Assembly (NCBI RefSeq): GCF_016424485.1
Contig: NZ_JAELUP010000020.1
Location: 41,434 to 105,433, forward strand
Length of the DNA: 64,000 nt
DNA from: Paenibacillus roseus
GTDB lineage: Bacteria > Bacillota > Bacilli > Paenibacillales > Paenibacillaceae
Direction of reading: 5' to 3'
The notes under the pieces were generated by a model. That model did no database searches. It saw only the letters and a program-made list of their open reading frames with translations, and was not told the origin of the DNA. Made by a program: the position numbers and the translations under genes. Each line of letters opens with the position of its first letter. Position 1 is the stretch's first letter. Positions 34,618-46,771 of the stretch are shown here, one piece after another.

Positions 34618-35913
34618 ATGTTGGAACGTTATAGCAGACCGGAAATGAGAGCGATCTGGACCGAAGAGAACAAGTTCAAGGCATGGCTGGAAGTTGAACT
34701 GTGCGCATGTGAAGCGTGGGTAGAACTGGGTGTTATTCCGAAGGAAGATGTTGAAGCGCTGCGCAGCAAAGCAACCTTCGATATCGACCGGATTTATGAA
34801 ATTGAGCAGGAGACCCGCCATGATGTCATTGCCTTCACCCGTGCAGTATCCGAGACTGTAGGTCCGGAGCGCAAATGGGTGCATTACGGCTTGACCTCCA
34901 CGGACGTTGTGGATACGGCGAACGGCTACCTGCTGCGTCAGGCAAATGAAATTTTGCTGCGTGACATCGAGCAGTTCATCGAAATTTTGCGCGACAAGGC
35001 GAGAGCTTACAAAGATACGCCAATGATGGGACGGACGCATGGCGTACATGCCGAACCGACTACGTTTGGCTTGAAGCTGGCGCTTTGGTATGAAGAGATG
35101 AAACGGAACCTGGAGCGCTTCCACCATGCGGCGGACGGCGTGCAATACGGCAAAATCTCCGGTGCGGTAGGCACCTACGCGAACATTGATCCGTTCGTTG
35201 AAGAATTTGTATGCCGCAAGCTGGGCACGAAGCCGGCTCCAATCTCGACCCAGACGCTGCAGCGTGACCGCCATGCCGAGTATATGGCGACTTTGGCGCT
35301 CATCGCGACTTCCCTGGACAAATTCGCAACCGAAATCCGCGCGCTTCAAAAGAGTGAGTTCCGCGAGGTTGAAGAAGCATTCGCCAAGGGGCAAAAAGGC
35401 TCATCGGCAATGCCGCACAAGCGCAACCCGATCGGCAGCGAGAACATTTCCGGCCTGGCCCGCGTAATCCGCGGTCATATGGTATCTGCTTATGAGAACG
35501 TACCGCTCTGGCATGAACGCGACATCAGCCACTCCTCGGTAGAGCGCGTTATTTTGCCGGATGCGACGATGCTGCTGAATTACATGCTGAATCGTCTGGG
35601 CAATATTATCAAGAACCTGACTGTATTCCCTGAGAATATGAAGCGCAACATGCAAGCAACGTACGGCGTGCCGTTCTCCGGCCGCGTATTGACGAAGCTG
35701 ATCGACAAGGGCTTCAGCCGCGAGCAGGCTTACGACACCGTGCAACCCCGCGCGATGCAAGCTTGGGAAGAACAGCGCCAGTTCCGTGATATTGTCGAGT
35801 CGACGCCGGAAATTACCGAGGTGCTGTCTGCCGACGAAATTGCCGACTGCTTCAATCCGGCATGGCATCTGAAGCATGTAAACACGATTTTTGAACGTCT
35901 TGGCTTGAACTAA
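34618..35913 (+). CDS. purB: Adenylosuccinate lyase
   Basis: Catalyses two fumarate-releasing steps: SAICAR to AICAR, and adenylosuccinate to AMP. 431 residues, usual length, with the fumarase-superfamily signature [11 protein letters not shown] around residue 265 and TSTDVVDTA and [14 protein letters not shown] carrying substrate-binding and catalytic residues. GGAGGG precedes ATG 34618. The AMP-branch gene purA is not in this window. Confidence 0.96.
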   Translation: MLERYSRPEMRAIWTEENKFKAWLEVELCACEAWVELGVIPKEDVEALRSKATFDIDRIYEIEQETRHDVIAFTRAVSETVGPERKWVHYGLTSTDVVDTANGYLLRQANEILLRDIEQFIEILRDKARAYKDTPMMGRTHGVHAEPTTFGLKLALWYEEMKRNLERFHHAADGVQYGKISGAVGTYANIDPFVEEFVCRKLGTKPAPISTQTLQRDRHAEYMATLALIATSLDKFATEIRALQKSEFREVEEAFAKGQKGSSAMPHKRNPIGSENISGLARVIRGHMVSAYENVPLWHERDISHSSVERVILPDATMLLNYMLNRLGNIIKNLTVFPENMKRNMQATYGVPFSGRVLTKLIDKGFSREQAYDTVQPRAMQAWEEQRQFRDIVESTPEITEVLSADEIADCFNPAWHLKHVNTIFERLGLN

Positions 35914-35933
35914 GAGAGAGGAGCGGCATCCTA

Positions 35934-36833
35934 ATGGCAACAAGCGCAATGAACAGCGAGGCCATCGCGACCGCACAGCCTTATGTCAAGGCTCCCCTGC
36001 TGTACAAAGGGAAAGTGCGCGAGCTTTATGATCTGGGCGAGCATTTTCTGATTGTGGTAACAGACCGGATTTCCGCTTTTGACTATGTGCTGGAGCCTGC
36101 GGTCCCGAACAAGGGCAACGTGCTGAACCGGCTGAGCGCCTACTGGTTTGAACAGACGGCGGACATTATGAACAACCATGTGGTGCATACCGATGTGGAT
36201 AAGCTTGGCGATGTAGTTACACGCCCTGACCTGCTGCGGGACAGAATTATGGTGACGCGCAAGGCGGAGCGAATTGATATCGAATGCGTCGTGCGGGGCT
36301 ATATCACGGGAGGCGGCTGGAGACAATATGTAAAAACGTCCGCGATCAATGGCATCGAGCTGCCGGCCGGCCTGCGCAAGAACGAACGCTTTGCAAAACC
36401 GCTCTTCACGCCGGCGGCGAAGAACGATGTGGGCCATGACGAGGACATTCCGTTCTCCCGCATGCAGGAGATGATCGGCGCTGAACTGGCGGAGGACCTG
36501 CGCGACCGCAGTATCCGCCTGTATGAATTCGCTCATGCACATTGCGAGAAGCAGGGTATCATCCTTGCGGACTGCAAATTCGAATTTGGTCTCATTGACG
36601 GCGAGGTTATCGTGATCGACGAAATTTTCACCCCGGATTCCTCGCGCTTCTGGGCGCAAGACAAGTACGAGTTGGACACCGAGATCGACAGCATGGACAA
36701 GGAACCTGTGCGCACGTATCTGCTGAACTCGGATTGGGACCAGAGCGGTCCGCCGGCTCCGCTGCCTGAGCAGGTTGTTGCCGAAACAACACGCCGTTAT
36801 CTGGATATTTACAAGCGGCTGACCGGAAACTAG
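35934..36833 (+). CDS. purC: SAICAR synthetase
   Basis: Joins aspartate to CAIR in an ATP-dependent step to give SAICAR. 299 residues, longer than the roughly 240-residue Bacillus subtilis enzyme and closer to the long form seen in other lineages. LLYKGKVRELYDLGEH is the ATP-binding start, VVRGYITGGGW-like and DCKFEFG are conserved, and LPEQVV..T..RY ends it. GAGAGGAG precedes ATG 35934. Next gene purS is 129 nt downstream with its own good ribosome site. Confidence 0.94.
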   Translation: MATSAMNSEAIATAQPYVKAPLLYKGKVRELYDLGEHFLIVVTDRISAFDYVLEPAVPNKGNVLNRLSAYWFEQTADIMNNHVVHTDVDKLGDVVTRPDLLRDRIMVTRKAERIDIECVVRGYITGGGWRQYVKTSAINGIELPAGLRKNERFAKPLFTPAAKNDVGHDEDIPFSRMQEMIGAELAEDLRDRSIRLYEFAHAHCEKQGIILADCKFEFGLIDGEVIVIDEIFTPDSSRFWAQDKYELDTEIDSMDKEPVRTYLLNSDWDQSGPPAPLPEQVVAETTRRYLDIYKRLTGN

Positions 36834-36962
36834 CTTCCGGTACCCCTGGTAAAGGCGGCGTGCCAACGATATTACGTTTGGCCTGATCGTTCGTTTATAA
36901 GATAAATAGTTTAACAAATAAATTATCAGTCATCTCTCATTTCTAGGAGGAGTAACAAAGCG

Positions 36963-37205
36963 ATGAAAGCAACCGTATATGTCACGATAAAGCAAAATGT
37001 ATTGGACCCTCAAGGAAGCGCAGTACAAGGAGCTTTGCATACCATGGGCTTTGCAGAAGTCGGCAAGGTTCGCGTCGGCAAATATCTGGAGCTTGAACTG
37101 GACACCACAGACCGTTCCGAAGCGGAAACACGCCTGACAGCTATGTGCGAGAAGCTGCTTGCGAATACGGTCATTGAAGATTACCGCTTTGAATTGGAGG
37201 GCTAA
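36963..37205 (+). CDS. purS: FGAM synthase subunit PurS
   Basis: 80-residue small subunit of the three-part FGAM synthase, bridging PurQ and PurL. It begins MKATVYVTIKQNVLDPQGSA and has the family's VRVGKYLELEL strand. AGGAGG precedes ATG 36963 closely. Only 3 nt separate it from purQ. Confidence 0.95.
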   Translation: MKATVYVTIKQNVLDPQGSAVQGALHTMGFAEVGKVRVGKYLELELDTTDRSEAETRLTAMCEKLLANTVIEDYRFELEG

Positions 37206-37208
37206 TCA

Positions 37209-37904
37209 ATGAAGTTTGCAGTAATCGTATTCCCAGGCTCGAACTGTGATATCGACTGCTATAAGGCGGTAGAAGATACGATCGGCCAGAAGGTTGATTA
37301 CGTATGGCATACAGCAACAGATTTATCGGACTATGATTGCATTCTCGTACCGGGTGGCTTCTCCTACGGCGACTATCTGCGCTGCGGCGCGATCGCGCGT
37401 TTTGCACCGGTTATGAATGAGGTGCGCAAAGCGGCTGACGCTGGCAAATATGTGCTGGGCATCTGCAACGGTTTCCAAATCCTCACCGAAGCTGGCCTGC
37501 TCCCGGGCGCATTGCTGCGCAACAACGGCATGAAATTCCGCTGCCATGCCACTGAGCTGGAAGTGGTCAGCAACAACACAGCTTTCACAAACCAGTATGC
37601 GCTTGGCGAAAGCATCAATATCCCAATCGCACACGGCGAAGGCAACTACTATTGTGATGACGCGACACTGGCTGAACTGAAAGCGAATAATCAGATTGTG
37701 TTCCGCTATGCAGCGGGCGCCAATCCGAACGGTTCGGTTGAAGATATTGCGGGCGTAAGCAACAAGCAGGGAAATGTAGTCGGCATGATGCCGCATCCGG
37801 AGCGCGCAGTGGATCAATTGCTCGGCTCCGAGGATGGCAAACGGATGTTTACATCGATTTTGAATGCATGGAGGGAACAACATGGCGCAGCAATTAACAG
37901 CTAA
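37209..37904 (+). CDS. purQ: FGAM synthase glutaminase subunit PurQ
   Basis: Class I glutamine amidotransferase supplying ammonia to PurL. 231 residues. [18 protein letters not shown] forms the oxyanion area, the nucleophile Cys is in [10 protein letters not shown], and the catalytic His/Glu pair is in MMPHPERA. It overlaps purL by 23 nt. Confidence 0.96.
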   Translation: MKFAVIVFPGSNCDIDCYKAVEDTIGQKVDYVWHTATDLSDYDCILVPGGFSYGDYLRCGAIARFAPVMNEVRKAADAGKYVLGICNGFQILTEAGLLPGALLRNNGMKFRCHATELEVVSNNTAFTNQYALGESINIPIAHGEGNYYCDDATLAELKANNQIVFRYAAGANPNGSVEDIAGVSNKQGNVVGMMPHPERAVDQLLGSEDGKRMFTSILNAWREQHGAAINS

Positions 37905-40125
37905 GGAACCGACGCCGGAGCAGATTGCCGATCAGCAAATCTACAAGCAAATGGGCGTAACGGACAATGAATATGAACTGATCTGCGGTTTTCTTGGCCG
38001 CCAGCCAAACTATACGGAGATTGGGGTATTCAGCGTAATGTGGTCGGAGCACTGCTCCTACAAAAACTCCAAAAACGTTCTGAGACGCTTCCCGACCAGC
38101 GGACCGAAAGTGCTGATGGGTCCAGGCGAGGGCGCAGGTATTGTAGATATCGGCGACAATCAGGCCGTTGTTTTCAAAATTGAATCCCATAACCACCCGT
38201 CGGCAATCGAGCCTTATCAGGGTGCAGCAACCGGGGTAGGCGGCATTATCCGCGATATCTTCTCCATGGGCGCGCGTCCTGTAGCGCTGTTGAACAGCTT
38301 GCGTTTTGGCCGTCTTCAAAATGAGCGCGTGCGCTATCTGTTCGAGCATGTAGTCAGCGGGATTGCAGGCTACGGCAACTGTATCGGGATTCCGACTGTC
38401 GCCGGAGAGGTGATGTTCGATGAGAGCTATGAAGGCAATCCGCTTGTTAACGCGATGTGCGTCGGTCTGATCGATCATGATAAAATCCAACGCGGCGTAG
38501 CGAAAGGGGTAGGCAACCCGGTATTTTATGTAGGTCCAGCAACTGGACGCGACGGTATTCACGGCGCAACCTTTGCCTCGGAGGAACTGACAGAAGAATC
38601 CGAAGCAAAACGCCCTGCCGTACAAGTAGGCGACCCGTTCATGGAGAAGCTCGTTATGGAAGCTTGTCTCGAACTGATTGATACAGGCATCGTGCTTGGT
38701 ATTCAGGATATGGGAGCGGCAGGTTTGACATGCTCCAGCGCGGAGATGGCTTCCAAGGCAGGCAACGGCCTGGAGCTGTATCTGGACGAAGTACCGCAAC
38801 GCGAAGAAGGCATGACCCCTTATGAGATGATGCTGTCCGAGTCCCAGGAGCGCATGCTGTTCGTGGTTGAACCGAAGGATGAGGCGCAAGCGCGCGAGAT
38901 TTTCGAGCGTTGGGGCATTATTTGCGCGAAGGTCGGCAAAGTAACGGATGACGGACGTTTGCGTCTGTTCCACCAAGGCGAGCAAGTGGCGGATATGCCG
39001 GTAACTGCGCTCGTTGATGAGTGTCCGGTATACGACAAGCCTAGCAAGGAGCCTGCTTACTACGGTGAAAATGCGAAGATCGACACGGCAGCTTACCCTG
39101 AGGTGAAAGACCTGACGGGTGCGCTGAAGCAGGTGCTTGCTTCTCCAACAGTGGCAAGCAAGGAATGGGTTTACAACCAGTATGACTATATGGTTCGCAC
39201 CAGCACGGCTGTACAGCCGGGATCGGACGCTGCGGTTGTGACCATCCACGGTACTCGCAAGGCGCTGGCGATGACCACAGATTGTAACGGACGCTATGTG
39301 TACCTGGACCCTGAGGTGGGCGGACGAATTGCTGTAGCCGAAGCTGCGCGCAATATCGTATGCTCCGGCGCAGAGCCGCTGGCGATTACAGACAACCTGA
39401 ACTTCGGCAACCCGGAGAAGCCTGAAGTGTTCTGGCAGATTGAGAAATCAGTTGACGGTATGGCAGAAGCTTGCCGTGAGCTGGACACCCCGGTTATCGG
39501 CGGAAATGTCAGCTTGTACAACGAAAATGCCAAAGGCGCAATCTATCCGACACCTGTAGTCGGCATGGTTGGTCTTGTGCATGATGTCGACCATATTACA
39601 ACGCAAAGCTTCAAGTCCGAAGGCGACCGTATTATTCTCGTTGGAAACACCAAGGCAGAGCTGGGCGGCAGTGAGCTGCAATATGTCGTGCATGGTGTGA
39701 CTGAGGGACGTCCTCCGACGCTTGATTTGGCGGGAGAGAAGAAGCTGCTGGACGCTGTGCTTGGCGCGATTCAAAAAGGGTATGTTGCTTCTGCGCATGA
39801 CCTTTCTGAGGGCGGACTGGCAGCTGCACTGGCTGAATCCGCTATTAGCGGCAAGTTGGGTGCGCAAGTAAATGTACAAAGCGACTTGCGCCCAGATATC
39901 GCATTATTTAGTGAGAGCCAATCGCGTATTTTGCTGACGGCCAAACCCGAGCAGGCAGAAACGCTGAATAAATGGCTGGCAGAGCAAGGCGTTGTAAGCG
40001 CTGAAATCGGTATCGTAAAAGGAACAGAACTGAACATTCAAGTGAACGGACAGCCGGCAGTACAAGCTCCGGTTGAACAATTGGAGAAGGTCTGGAAGGA
40101 TGCGATTCCATGTCTGATGAATTAA
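37882..40125 (+). CDS. purL: FGAM synthase large subunit PurL
   Basis: ATP-dependent conversion of FGAR to FGAM, using ammonia from PurQ through PurS. 747 residues, the small PurL type that needs PurS/PurQ. ATG 37882 follows GGAGGG; an in-frame start 18 nt earlier lies in purQ with no spacing advantage. [12 protein letters not shown] and [21 protein letters not shown] are the conserved catalytic blocks, and the C-terminal half repeats the AIRS-like fold ([17 protein letters not shown]). Confidence 0.96.
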   Translation: MAQQLTAKEPTPEQIADQQIYKQMGVTDNEYELICGFLGRQPNYTEIGVFSVMWSEHCSYKNSKNVLRRFPTSGPKVLMGPGEGAGIVDIGDNQAVVFKIESHNHPSAIEPYQGAATGVGGIIRDIFSMGARPVALLNSLRFGRLQNERVRYLFEHVVSGIAGYGNCIGIPTVAGEVMFDESYEGNPLVNAMCVGLIDHDKIQRGVAKGVGNPVFYVGPATGRDGIHGATFASEELTEESEAKRPAVQVGDPFMEKLVMEACLELIDTGIVLGIQDMGAAGLTCSSAEMASKAGNGLELYLDEVPQREEGMTPYEMMLSESQERMLFVVEPKDEAQAREIFERWGIICAKVGKVTDDGRLRLFHQGEQVADMPVTALVDECPVYDKPSKEPAYYGENAKIDTAAYPEVKDLTGALKQVLASPTVASKEWVYNQYDYMVRTSTAVQPGSDAAVVTIHGTRKALAMTTDCNGRYVYLDPEVGGRIAVAEAARNIVCSGAEPLAITDNLNFGNPEKPEVFWQIEKSVDGMAEACRELDTPVIGGNVSLYNENAKGAIYPTPVVGMVGLVHDVDHITTQSFKSEGDRIILVGNTKAELGGSELQYVVHGVTEGRPPTLDLAGEKKLLDAVLGAIQKGYVASAHDLSEGGLAAALAESAISGKLGAQVNVQSDLRPDIALFSESQSRILLTAKPEQAETLNKWLAEQGVVSAEIGIVKGTELNIQVNGQPAVQAPVEQLEKVWKDAIPCLMN

Positions 40126-41588
40126 GACAGCCTCCCAAGCTGTGGACAGGCGATCATTATAACGAAGGAATCGGCAGGGATGATATTTTCGACAAGCTGA
40201 GAGAGGAGTGCGGCGTATTCGGGGTATTCGGTTACCCCGATGCTTCCGCGCTTGCCTATTACGGCCTTCATGCCCTTCAACACCGCGGCGAGGAAAGCTG
40301 CGGGATCGCGACCGTGGATTCCGCAACCAAGGGCTTTCACTATCACCGAGGCATGGGACTGGTCAAGGAAGTCTTTCCGCAGTCCCAGCTTGATGAGTTG
40401 ACTGGCGACCGAGCGATCGGCCATGTGCGTTATTCGACATCCGGCTCCAGCAAATTGGCGAACGCACAGCCTCTGATCTTCAAATACAGAGACGGCGATC
40501 TCGCAGTTGCAACCAACGGCAATATCGTCAATGCTCCGGAAATCCGGCATGAGCTGGAGATGCAAGGCTCCATCTTCCAGACAACGAGCGATACGGAAGT
40601 TATCGCGCATCTGATTGCGCGTTCGTCGAAAGACTTCGTAACCGCGACGAAGGAAGCATTGCAGCGGATCATCGGCGGCTTTGCCTTCCTGATCATGACC
40701 AATGACAAGCTGATCGTCGCCTCGGACCCGAATGGTCTGCGCCCGCTTTGTATGGGGCGTCTTGGCGACGGTTATGTATTCGCTTCTGAGACCTGTGCAC
40801 TCGAGACCGTAGGGGCGGTCTATGAGCGTGATGTGCAGCCGGGCGAAATGCTGGTTCTGGACAGCGCCGGCATGATCGAGGACCATTATACAGTTATGGA
40901 GCGCCGCGCTATTTGCTCCATGGAGTACATTTATTTTGCACGCCCGGATTCGGATATTAACGGCATTAACCTCCATTCCGCGCGCAAGCGGATGGGCTAC
41001 CAGATGGCGATGGAATCCTTTGTGGATGCGGATGTGGTTACCGGGGTGCCGGATTCCAGTATTTCCGCAGCGATCGGCTACGCCGAGCAGACGGGCATCC
41101 CGTATGAGCTTGGATTGATCAAAAATAAATATACCGGACGGACCTTCATCCAGCCTTCGCAGGAATTGCGTGAGAAAGGCGTCAAGATGAAACTAAGCGC
41201 GGTGCGCAAAGTCGTTGAAGGCAAGCGGGTAGTTATGATTGACGACTCTATTGTACGCGGCACGACCTCCCGGCGCATTGTGAACATGCTGCGTGAAGCG
41301 GGAGCGACCGAGGTGCATGTGCGCATTACTTCGCCGCCGTTTGCCAACCCGTGCTACTACGGAATTGACACGCCTGACCGCAAGGAGCTTATTGCTTCGG
41401 AGAAGACGGTTGAGGAGATTTGCAATATCATTAATGCGGACTCTCTGGCGTTTATCAGCAAGGAAGGCTTTATTGAATCGGTAGGCGGCAATGACGGAGA
41501 ATTCAATCGCGGCATGTGCCTGGCCTGCTTCGACAATGACTATCCGACAGTGATTGATGCGGAATCGGAGAAAAGCTGCAGTTGTTGA
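40110..41588 (+). CDS. purF: Amidophosphoribosyltransferase
   Basis: First committed step: PRPP plus glutamine to phosphoribosylamine. 492 residues. The mature nucleophile Cys sits in [11 protein letters not shown] at about residue 34, implying a 33-residue propeptide, longer than the 11 residues of the Bacillus subtilis enzyme. The PRPP-binding motif reads [17 protein letters not shown]-terminal cysteines ([12 protein letters not shown]) fit the [4Fe-4S] type. It overlaps purL by 16 nt. Confidence 0.95.
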   Translation: MSDELRQPPKLWTGDHYNEGIGRDDIFDKLREECGVFGVFGYPDASALAYYGLHALQHRGEESCGIATVDSATKGFHYHRGMGLVKEVFPQSQLDELTGDRAIGHVRYSTSGSSKLANAQPLIFKYRDGDLAVATNGNIVNAPEIRHELEMQGSIFQTTSDTEVIAHLIARSSKDFVTATKEALQRIIGGFAFLIMTNDKLIVASDPNGLRPLCMGRLGDGYVFASETCALETVGAVYERDVQPGEMLVLDSAGMIEDHYTVMERRAICSMEYIYFARPDSDINGINLHSARKRMGYQMAMESFVDADVVTGVPDSSISAAIGYAEQTGIPYELGLIKNKYTGRTFIQPSQELREKGVKMKLSAVRKVVEGKRVVMIDDSIVRGTTSRRIVNMLREAGATEVHVRITSPPFANPCYYGIDTPDRKELIASEKTVEEICNIINADSLAFISKEGFIESVGGNDGEFNRGMCLACFDNDYPTVIDAESEKSCSC

Positions 41589-41708
41589 GACTGCTGCCAT
41601 CTTAGTGTCTGGAACAAGCTAAATATGGTCGATTCTTCAATCAAAGCCCGTCTGAAAATAAATGAACAGTGTACGTGGAATTTCAATCTTGATAGGGAGT
41701 TGAATCGA

Positions 41709-42752
41709 GTGGCTGAAGCATACAAGCAGGCCGGGGTGGACATTGCCGCGGGCAATGAAGCGGTCGAGCGCATGAAAAAGCACGTGAAGAAGACATTTCG
41801 TCCGGAAGTTCTGACGGATTTGGGCGGATTTGGCGGCTTATTCGGACTGAACAAAGACAAGTATGAGGAGCCTGTACTCGTATCGGGCACAGACGGCGTC
41901 GGCACGAAGCTTATGCTGGCGTTCGCCATGGACAAGCATGACACCATCGGTATTGATGCGGTTGCCATGTGTGTGAACGATATTGTCGTACAAGGGGCGG
42001 AGCCGCTCTTCTTCCTCGATTATCTGGCTTGCGGCAAAGTTGTGCCGGAGAAGATCGAAGCGATTGTCAAAGGCATCGCCGACGGCTGCGTTCAATCCGG
42101 CTGCGCGCTTATTGGCGGTGAAACTGCTGAGATGCCGGGCATGTACAGCGAGGAAGAATACGATATCGGCGGATTTACAGTTGGTGTTGTCGACAAGAAG
42201 AAAATTATCGACGGCAAAACGATCGCTCCGGGCGATGTGCTGATCGGTCTTGCTTCCAGCGGCATTCACAGCAACGGCTTCTCGCTTGTGCGCAAGCTTC
42301 TGCTTGAGAAGTGCGGTTATGCGCTGACGGATGAGCTGCCTGAGCTTGATGGCAAGCGTCTGGGCGATGTGCTGATCGAGCCGACCAAGCTGTATGTGAA
42401 GCCGGTACTGGCGCTGATCGAGAAAATCAAGGTGAAGGGTATGGCTCATATTACTGGGGGCGGCTTCATCGAGAATATTCCGCGCGTGCTGCCGGAAGGC
42501 GTGAACGCTCATATTGAATACGGCTCCTGGCCGATCCAGCCCATCTTCCAGCTGATGCAGGAGAAGGGCGCGATCACGAACCGCGACATGTTCACCACGT
42601 TCAACATGGGTGTAGGAATGGTCGTTGTCGTGCCGGCGGATCAGGCAGAGGAAGCGCTTCGTATTGCAGGTGAGCTTGGCGAGCAGGCTTACCGGATCGG
42701 TACCATTACGGAGGGCAGCCGCGTTGTCACCTTTACGGGGGCGGAAGTCTGA
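41709..42752 (+). CDS. purM: AIR synthetase (phosphoribosylaminoimidazole synthase)
   Basis: Closes the imidazole ring: FGAM to AIR with ATP. 347 residues from GTG 41709, which follows AGGGAG and gives the standard start [20 protein letters not shown]; the frame is open back to 41625 but without homology. [12 protein letters not shown] and [20 protein letters not shown] are the conserved nucleotide and substrate segments. The stop overlaps the purN start (TGATGG). Confidence 0.95.
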   Translation: MAEAYKQAGVDIAAGNEAVERMKKHVKKTFRPEVLTDLGGFGGLFGLNKDKYEEPVLVSGTDGVGTKLMLAFAMDKHDTIGIDAVAMCVNDIVVQGAEPLFFLDYLACGKVVPEKIEAIVKGIADGCVQSGCALIGGETAEMPGMYSEEEYDIGGFTVGVVDKKKIIDGKTIAPGDVLIGLASSGIHSNGFSLVRKLLLEKCGYALTDELPELDGKRLGDVLIEPTKLYVKPVLALIEKIKVKGMAHITGGGFIENIPRVLPEGVNAHIEYGSWPIQPIFQLMQEKGAITNRDMFTTFNMGVGMVVVVPADQAEEALRIAGELGEQAYRIGTITEGSRVVTFTGAEV

Positions 42753-43369
42753 TGGCGGGTTTGAAAATCGCCGTATTTGCGTCAGGGCAGGGAACGAACT
42801 TTCAAGCTCTGGTCGATTCGGTAAAGGAAGGACGGCTCGATGGCTCCATCGAGCTTCTTGTTTGTGACAAGCCGCAGGCCGCGGTCGTCGAGCGGGCGGA
42901 GCGTGCCGGGATTGCAGCATGGCTGTTCAAGCCGAAGGAGTATGCTTCCCGCGAAGCCTATGAGACGGAAATTCTCGCGGAGCTTGAGCGCCGCGGCATC
43001 GAGTTGATCGTGCTGGCGGGCTATATGCGGATTCTTACCCCTGTCCTGGTCGAGCCGTATTACGGACGCATGATTAATATTCACCCGTCGCTGCTCCCGG
43101 CTTTCCCTGGGGTGAACGGTATCGGGCAAGCACTGGAGTATGGCGTAAAAATGACAGGCGTCACCGTGCACTATGTAGATGGCGGCCTGGACAGCGGCCC
43201 GATCATTGCCCAGCGCGCGGTTGAAGTGGCGGATGATGATGCGGAAGAAACGCTTGCCCCGCGAATTCACGCGGCGGAGCAAGCGCTGCTTCCATGGGTT
43301 GTGCAGCAGATTGCACATGGACGGGTACAATTGGACGGACGCAAGGTGAAGCTGTCGCCCTTGCAATAG
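42752..43369 (+). CDS. purN: Phosphoribosylglycinamide formyltransferase
   Basis: Transfers formyl from 10-formyl-THF to GAR. 205 residues with AVFASGQGTNFQAL, the active-site region IINIHPSLLPAFPG and the catalytic Asp in GLDSGPII. Translationally coupled to purM (1-nt overlap). Confidence 0.95.
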   Translation: MAGLKIAVFASGQGTNFQALVDSVKEGRLDGSIELLVCDKPQAAVVERAERAGIAAWLFKPKEYASREAYETEILAELERRGIELIVLAGYMRILTPVLVEPYYGRMINIHPSLLPAFPGVNGIGQALEYGVKMTGVTVHYVDGGLDSGPIIAQRAVEVADDDAEETLAPRIHAAEQALLPWVVQQIAHGRVQLDGRKVKLSPLQ

Positions 43370-43577
43370 TAAGCAACCGACCCACCGACTCTACCACAAG
43401 TCGTTGGCTTTGCAGCACCAGGCACGGAATGTCATGGGCAGGAGAACCGTTATGGCACGCAACCATTCTTTCTGTGCCCATAGCATACGGGAACTTTTAT
43501 GGCAGCTTCACGGCAGCCTGCAATATGTACGTCAATGTACGGTGAAAATTTTATCCATATCAGGAGGGTGACAAGCG

Positions 43578-45125
43578 TTGGCTATCAAAAGAGCGTTAAT
43601 TAGTGTATCGGACAAAACAGGCATTGTAGAATTTTCGCGCGAATTGTCCAAGCTCGGTGTAGAGATTATTTCCACAGGCGGAACAGCTACACTTCTGGAG
43701 AAGGAAGGCGTGCCGGTAATCGGAATCTCCGATGTGACAGGCTTCCCTGAAATTATGGACGGTCGCGTTAAAACCTTGCATCCGGCTGTACACAGCGGTT
43801 TGCTGGCTGTTCGCGATAATGAGGAGCATCAGCAATCCATGAAGGAGCTTGGTCTGGACTACATCGATCTCGTTATCGTGAATCTGTATCCTTTCCAACA
43901 GACGATTGCCAAGCCGGACGTTTCCTATGAGGAAGCCATCGAAAATATCGATATCGGCGGACCAACGATGCTGCGCTCTGCTGCGAAGAACCATGCGTTC
44001 GTTACCGTTGTTGTTGATGCTGCGGACTATGCTTCTGTTCTTGAAGAAATCCGTGCCGGAGAAGATACTACGCTGGAGACGCGCAAGCGCCTGGCTGCAA
44101 AAGTATTCCGCCACACCGGAGCCTATGATGCGCTGATTTCAGATTATCTGTCCAAACAGACAGGCGAGCCGCTCCCTGAGCGTTATACCGTAACCTACGA
44201 AAAGGTGCAAGATTTGCGCTATGGCGAGAATCCGCATCAGAAGGCGGCCTTCTACCGCAAGCCGCTTGCTGAACAGGGCAACATTACGACAGCCGAGCAA
44301 CTGCACGGCAAGGAATTGTCTTACAACAACATCAATGATGCCAACGCCGCGCTCTCCATTGTCAAGGAGTTCACAGAGCCTGCGGTTGTTGCGGTCAAGC
44401 ATATGAACCCTTGCGGCGTCGGGATCGGCAAGGATATTCATGAAGCGTATCAAAAAGCTTACGCTGCCGATCCGACATCGATCTTCGGCGGGATTGTTGC
44501 TGCCAATCGTACGATTGATGAAGAAACAGCATCGCTGCTCAAGGAGATTTTCCTGGAAATCATCATTGCGCCTGACTTTACGCCAGCAGCATTCGAGATT
44601 TTATCGGCGAAGAAGAACATTCGACTGCTCAAGCTTGGCGAGTTGACAAGCTCCGCAGACCGCAAGCCGGAATGGCTCGTAACGAGCGTAGACGGCGGTA
44701 TGCTCGTACAGGAGAGCGATGTGCACAGCATCACGGATGCGGACCTGAAAGTTGTGACCAACCGTCAGCCAACTGAAGAAGAACTAAAGCAGTTGCTGTT
44801 CGGATGGAAGGTTGTGAAGCATGTGAAGTCCAATGCGATCTTGCTGGCGGCTGACAACATGACCGTAGGCGTAGGCGCAGGACAAATGAACCGTGTCGGT
44901 GCGGCTCGCATTGCCATTGAGCAAGCTGGTGAAAAGGCAAAAGGCGCGATTCTTGCTTCCGATGCATTCTTCCCGATGGGCGATACGCTGGAGTTGGCTG
45001 CCAAAGCGGGCATTACAGCAGTTATTCAGCCAGGCGGCTCCATTCGTGACGAGGAATCCATTGCGGTAGCCAATGCGCACAACATTGCGATGGTACTTAC
45101 GGGCGTAAGACATTTCAAGCATTAA
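43578..45125 (+). CDS. purH: Bifunctional AICAR transformylase / IMP cyclohydrolase
   Basis: Last two steps to IMP. 515 residues from TTG 43578, with AGGAGGGTG upstream. The N-terminal IMP cyclohydrolase domain ([33 protein letters not shown]) is followed by the formyltransferase domain ([21 protein letters not shown]). A 208-nt gap separates it from purN; no separate promoter was recognised there. Confidence 0.96.
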   Translation: MAIKRALISVSDKTGIVEFSRELSKLGVEIISTGGTATLLEKEGVPVIGISDVTGFPEIMDGRVKTLHPAVHSGLLAVRDNEEHQQSMKELGLDYIDLVIVNLYPFQQTIAKPDVSYEEAIENIDIGGPTMLRSAAKNHAFVTVVVDAADYASVLEEIRAGEDTTLETRKRLAAKVFRHTGAYDALISDYLSKQTGEPLPERYTVTYEKVQDLRYGENPHQKAAFYRKPLAEQGNITTAEQLHGKELSYNNINDANAALSIVKEFTEPAVVAVKHMNPCGVGIGKDIHEAYQKAYAADPTSIFGGIVAANRTIDEETASLLKEIFLEIIIAPDFTPAAFEILSAKKNIRLLKLGELTSSADRKPEWLVTSVDGGMLVQESDVHSITDADLKVVTNRQPTEEELKQLLFGWKVVKHVKSNAILLAADNMTVGVGAGQMNRVGAARIAIEQAGEKAKGAILASDAFFPMGDTLELAAKAGITAVIQPGGSIRDEESIAVANAHNIAMVLTGVRHFKH

Positions 45126-45270
45126 TACAGCACATAGGCACGGAGATGAGAGCAACTGGTTAACCTGGTTAGCCCTTCACACCGTTAACCTGTAACCACA
45201 TCAATAATCAATTGCATGAATCATACAGCTGCTTAAAAATAAGCCGGATGAATAATGCAAACAACGCATC

Positions 45271-45295
45271 CAGCTTCGCATCGTTGGCGTGAAGC
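45271..45295 (+). other. Stem-loop between purH and purD
   Basis: GCTTCGC and GCGTGAAGC (one bulge) form a hairpin in the 230-nt spacer, which also repeats GTTAACCTG. There is no strong T-tract, so readthrough into purD is expected. Confidence 0.35.
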
Positions 45296-45355
45296 CGGGT
45301 GCTTGTTTTGTACTTGAAAGCCAATTTTATTTACTTATCAAGGGGGAAATTATTC

Positions 45356-46636
45356 GTGCGTTTGTTAGTCGTCGGCGGCGGTGGCCGTGAGCATGCTATC
45401 GTATGGGCATTGAAGAAGAGCGAGAAAGTATCGGAGATTTATTGCGCGCCGGGCAATGCGGGAATTGCCCAATTGGCAGAATGTGTCCCGATTGCAGTGG
45501 ACAAATTCGATGAACTGGTTCAATTTTCGATTGATCATGCCATTGATCTTGTCGTTATCGGCCCGGATGATCCGCTGGCTGCAGGTATCGTCGATGCTTT
45601 TGAAGCCAAGAACATTCCGGTCTTTGGACCGCGCAAGAATGCGGCGGAAATTGAAGGCAGCAAGATTTTCATGAAGGGGCTGCTCAAAAAGTACAATATT
45701 CCGACAGCCAAATATGAGACATTCACGAATTATGCCGAGGCTTCCGCTTATTTGGCGGAACAGGCGCTGCCGATTGTCATCAAGGCGGACGGACTAGCTG
45801 CCGGCAAAGGGGTGACAGTTGCTTTTACAATGGAAGAGGCACAACAGTCACTGAAAGATATGATGGTGAACAAAATATTCGGAGCGTCCGGTGATCAAGT
45901 TGTCATTGAGGAGTTTCTGGAAGGACAGGAAATGTCCATTCTGGCATTCGTTGACGGAGAAACGGTTCGCCCGATGGTTCCGGCTCAGGACCATAAGCCG
46001 GCATTTGATGGAGATAAAGGACCGAATACAGGCGGTATGGGCACGTATACGCCGCTGCCGCATATTCCGCAATCCATTGTCGATGATGCGATTGAACATA
46101 TTATCAAGCCGACTGCCAAAGCGATGGTCAGCGAAGGACGTCCGTTCCGCGGCGTGTTGTTTGCCGGTCTGATGATTACGAAGGATGGTCCGAAGACCAT
46201 TGAATTCAATTCACGGATGGGCGATCCGGAAACTCAGGTCGTACTGCCGCGTCTGAAGACAGATCTGGTCGACATTATTCTCGCTGCACTGAACGGCTGT
46301 CTGGATCAATTGGAGATCGAATGGAGCGACGAGGCGGCAGTATGCGTCGTTCTCGCATCCGAAGGTTATCCTGCGAGCTATCCGAAGGGACTTCCGATCT
46401 CTGGACTGGAGGAGGCTGCAGCAAAGGACGGCGTACTGATCTTCCACGCAGGCACGGCGTCCAAGGATGGGCAGTTCGTAACAAATGGCGGCCGTGTGCT
46501 TGGTGTCGTAGGCGTAGGCGCAGATACAGCGGATGCGCGTGACCGTGCTTATGCTGCTGCGCGTTCCATTCACTTCGATGGCGTCCATTACCGTTCGGAT
46601 ATTGCCGTTAAAGCGTTGCAGGGCTTGCAAAGCTAA
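45356..46636 (+). CDS. purD: Phosphoribosylamine-glycine ligase
   Basis: ATP-grasp ligase making GAR from phosphoribosylamine and glycine, the second pathway step. 426 residues from GTG 45356, 8 nt after AAGGGGGA; the open frame upstream to 45299 is not conserved. RLLVVGGGGREHAIVWAL is the N-terminal nucleotide-fold motif, LPIVIKADGLAAGKGVTVA and RMGDPETQ mark the ATP-grasp site. Last gene of the operon; terminator about 100 nt downstream. Confidence 0.96.
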   Translation: MRLLVVGGGGREHAIVWALKKSEKVSEIYCAPGNAGIAQLAECVPIAVDKFDELVQFSIDHAIDLVVIGPDDPLAAGIVDAFEAKNIPVFGPRKNAAEIEGSKIFMKGLLKKYNIPTAKYETFTNYAEASAYLAEQALPIVIKADGLAAGKGVTVAFTMEEAQQSLKDMMVNKIFGASGDQVVIEEFLEGQEMSILAFVDGETVRPMVPAQDHKPAFDGDKGPNTGGMGTYTPLPHIPQSIVDDAIEHIIKPTAKAMVSEGRPFRGVLFAGLMITKDGPKTIEFNSRMGDPETQVVLPRLKTDLVDIILAALNGCLDQLEIEWSDEAAVCVVLASEGYPASYPKGLPISGLEEAAAKDGVLIFHAGTASKDGQFVTNGGRVLGVVGVGADTADARDRAYAAARSIHFDGVHYRSDIAVKALQGLQS

Positions 46637-46732
46637 TCAACAAACGTAATGAAGCGGTCGGCATTGGAACCTTTCGTAAGGCGTGTCTTAATCGAAAGTT
46701 ATTCGCCCAACTTATATAGACCGGAATGTGGA

Positions 46733-46771
46733 GGAGGTGTGTCCTTTAAGAGAGGACATTGCCTCCTTTTT
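46733..46771 (+). terminator. Terminator of the pur operon
   Basis: GGAGG-TGTGTCCT (46733-46745) pairs with AGGACATTGCCTCC (46753-46766), followed by TTTTT. Confidence 0.8.

Noticed and set aside
33718..35394. 558-codon antisense frame over purK/purB
   Set aside because: Shadow frame; sense strand encodes well-conserved enzymes.
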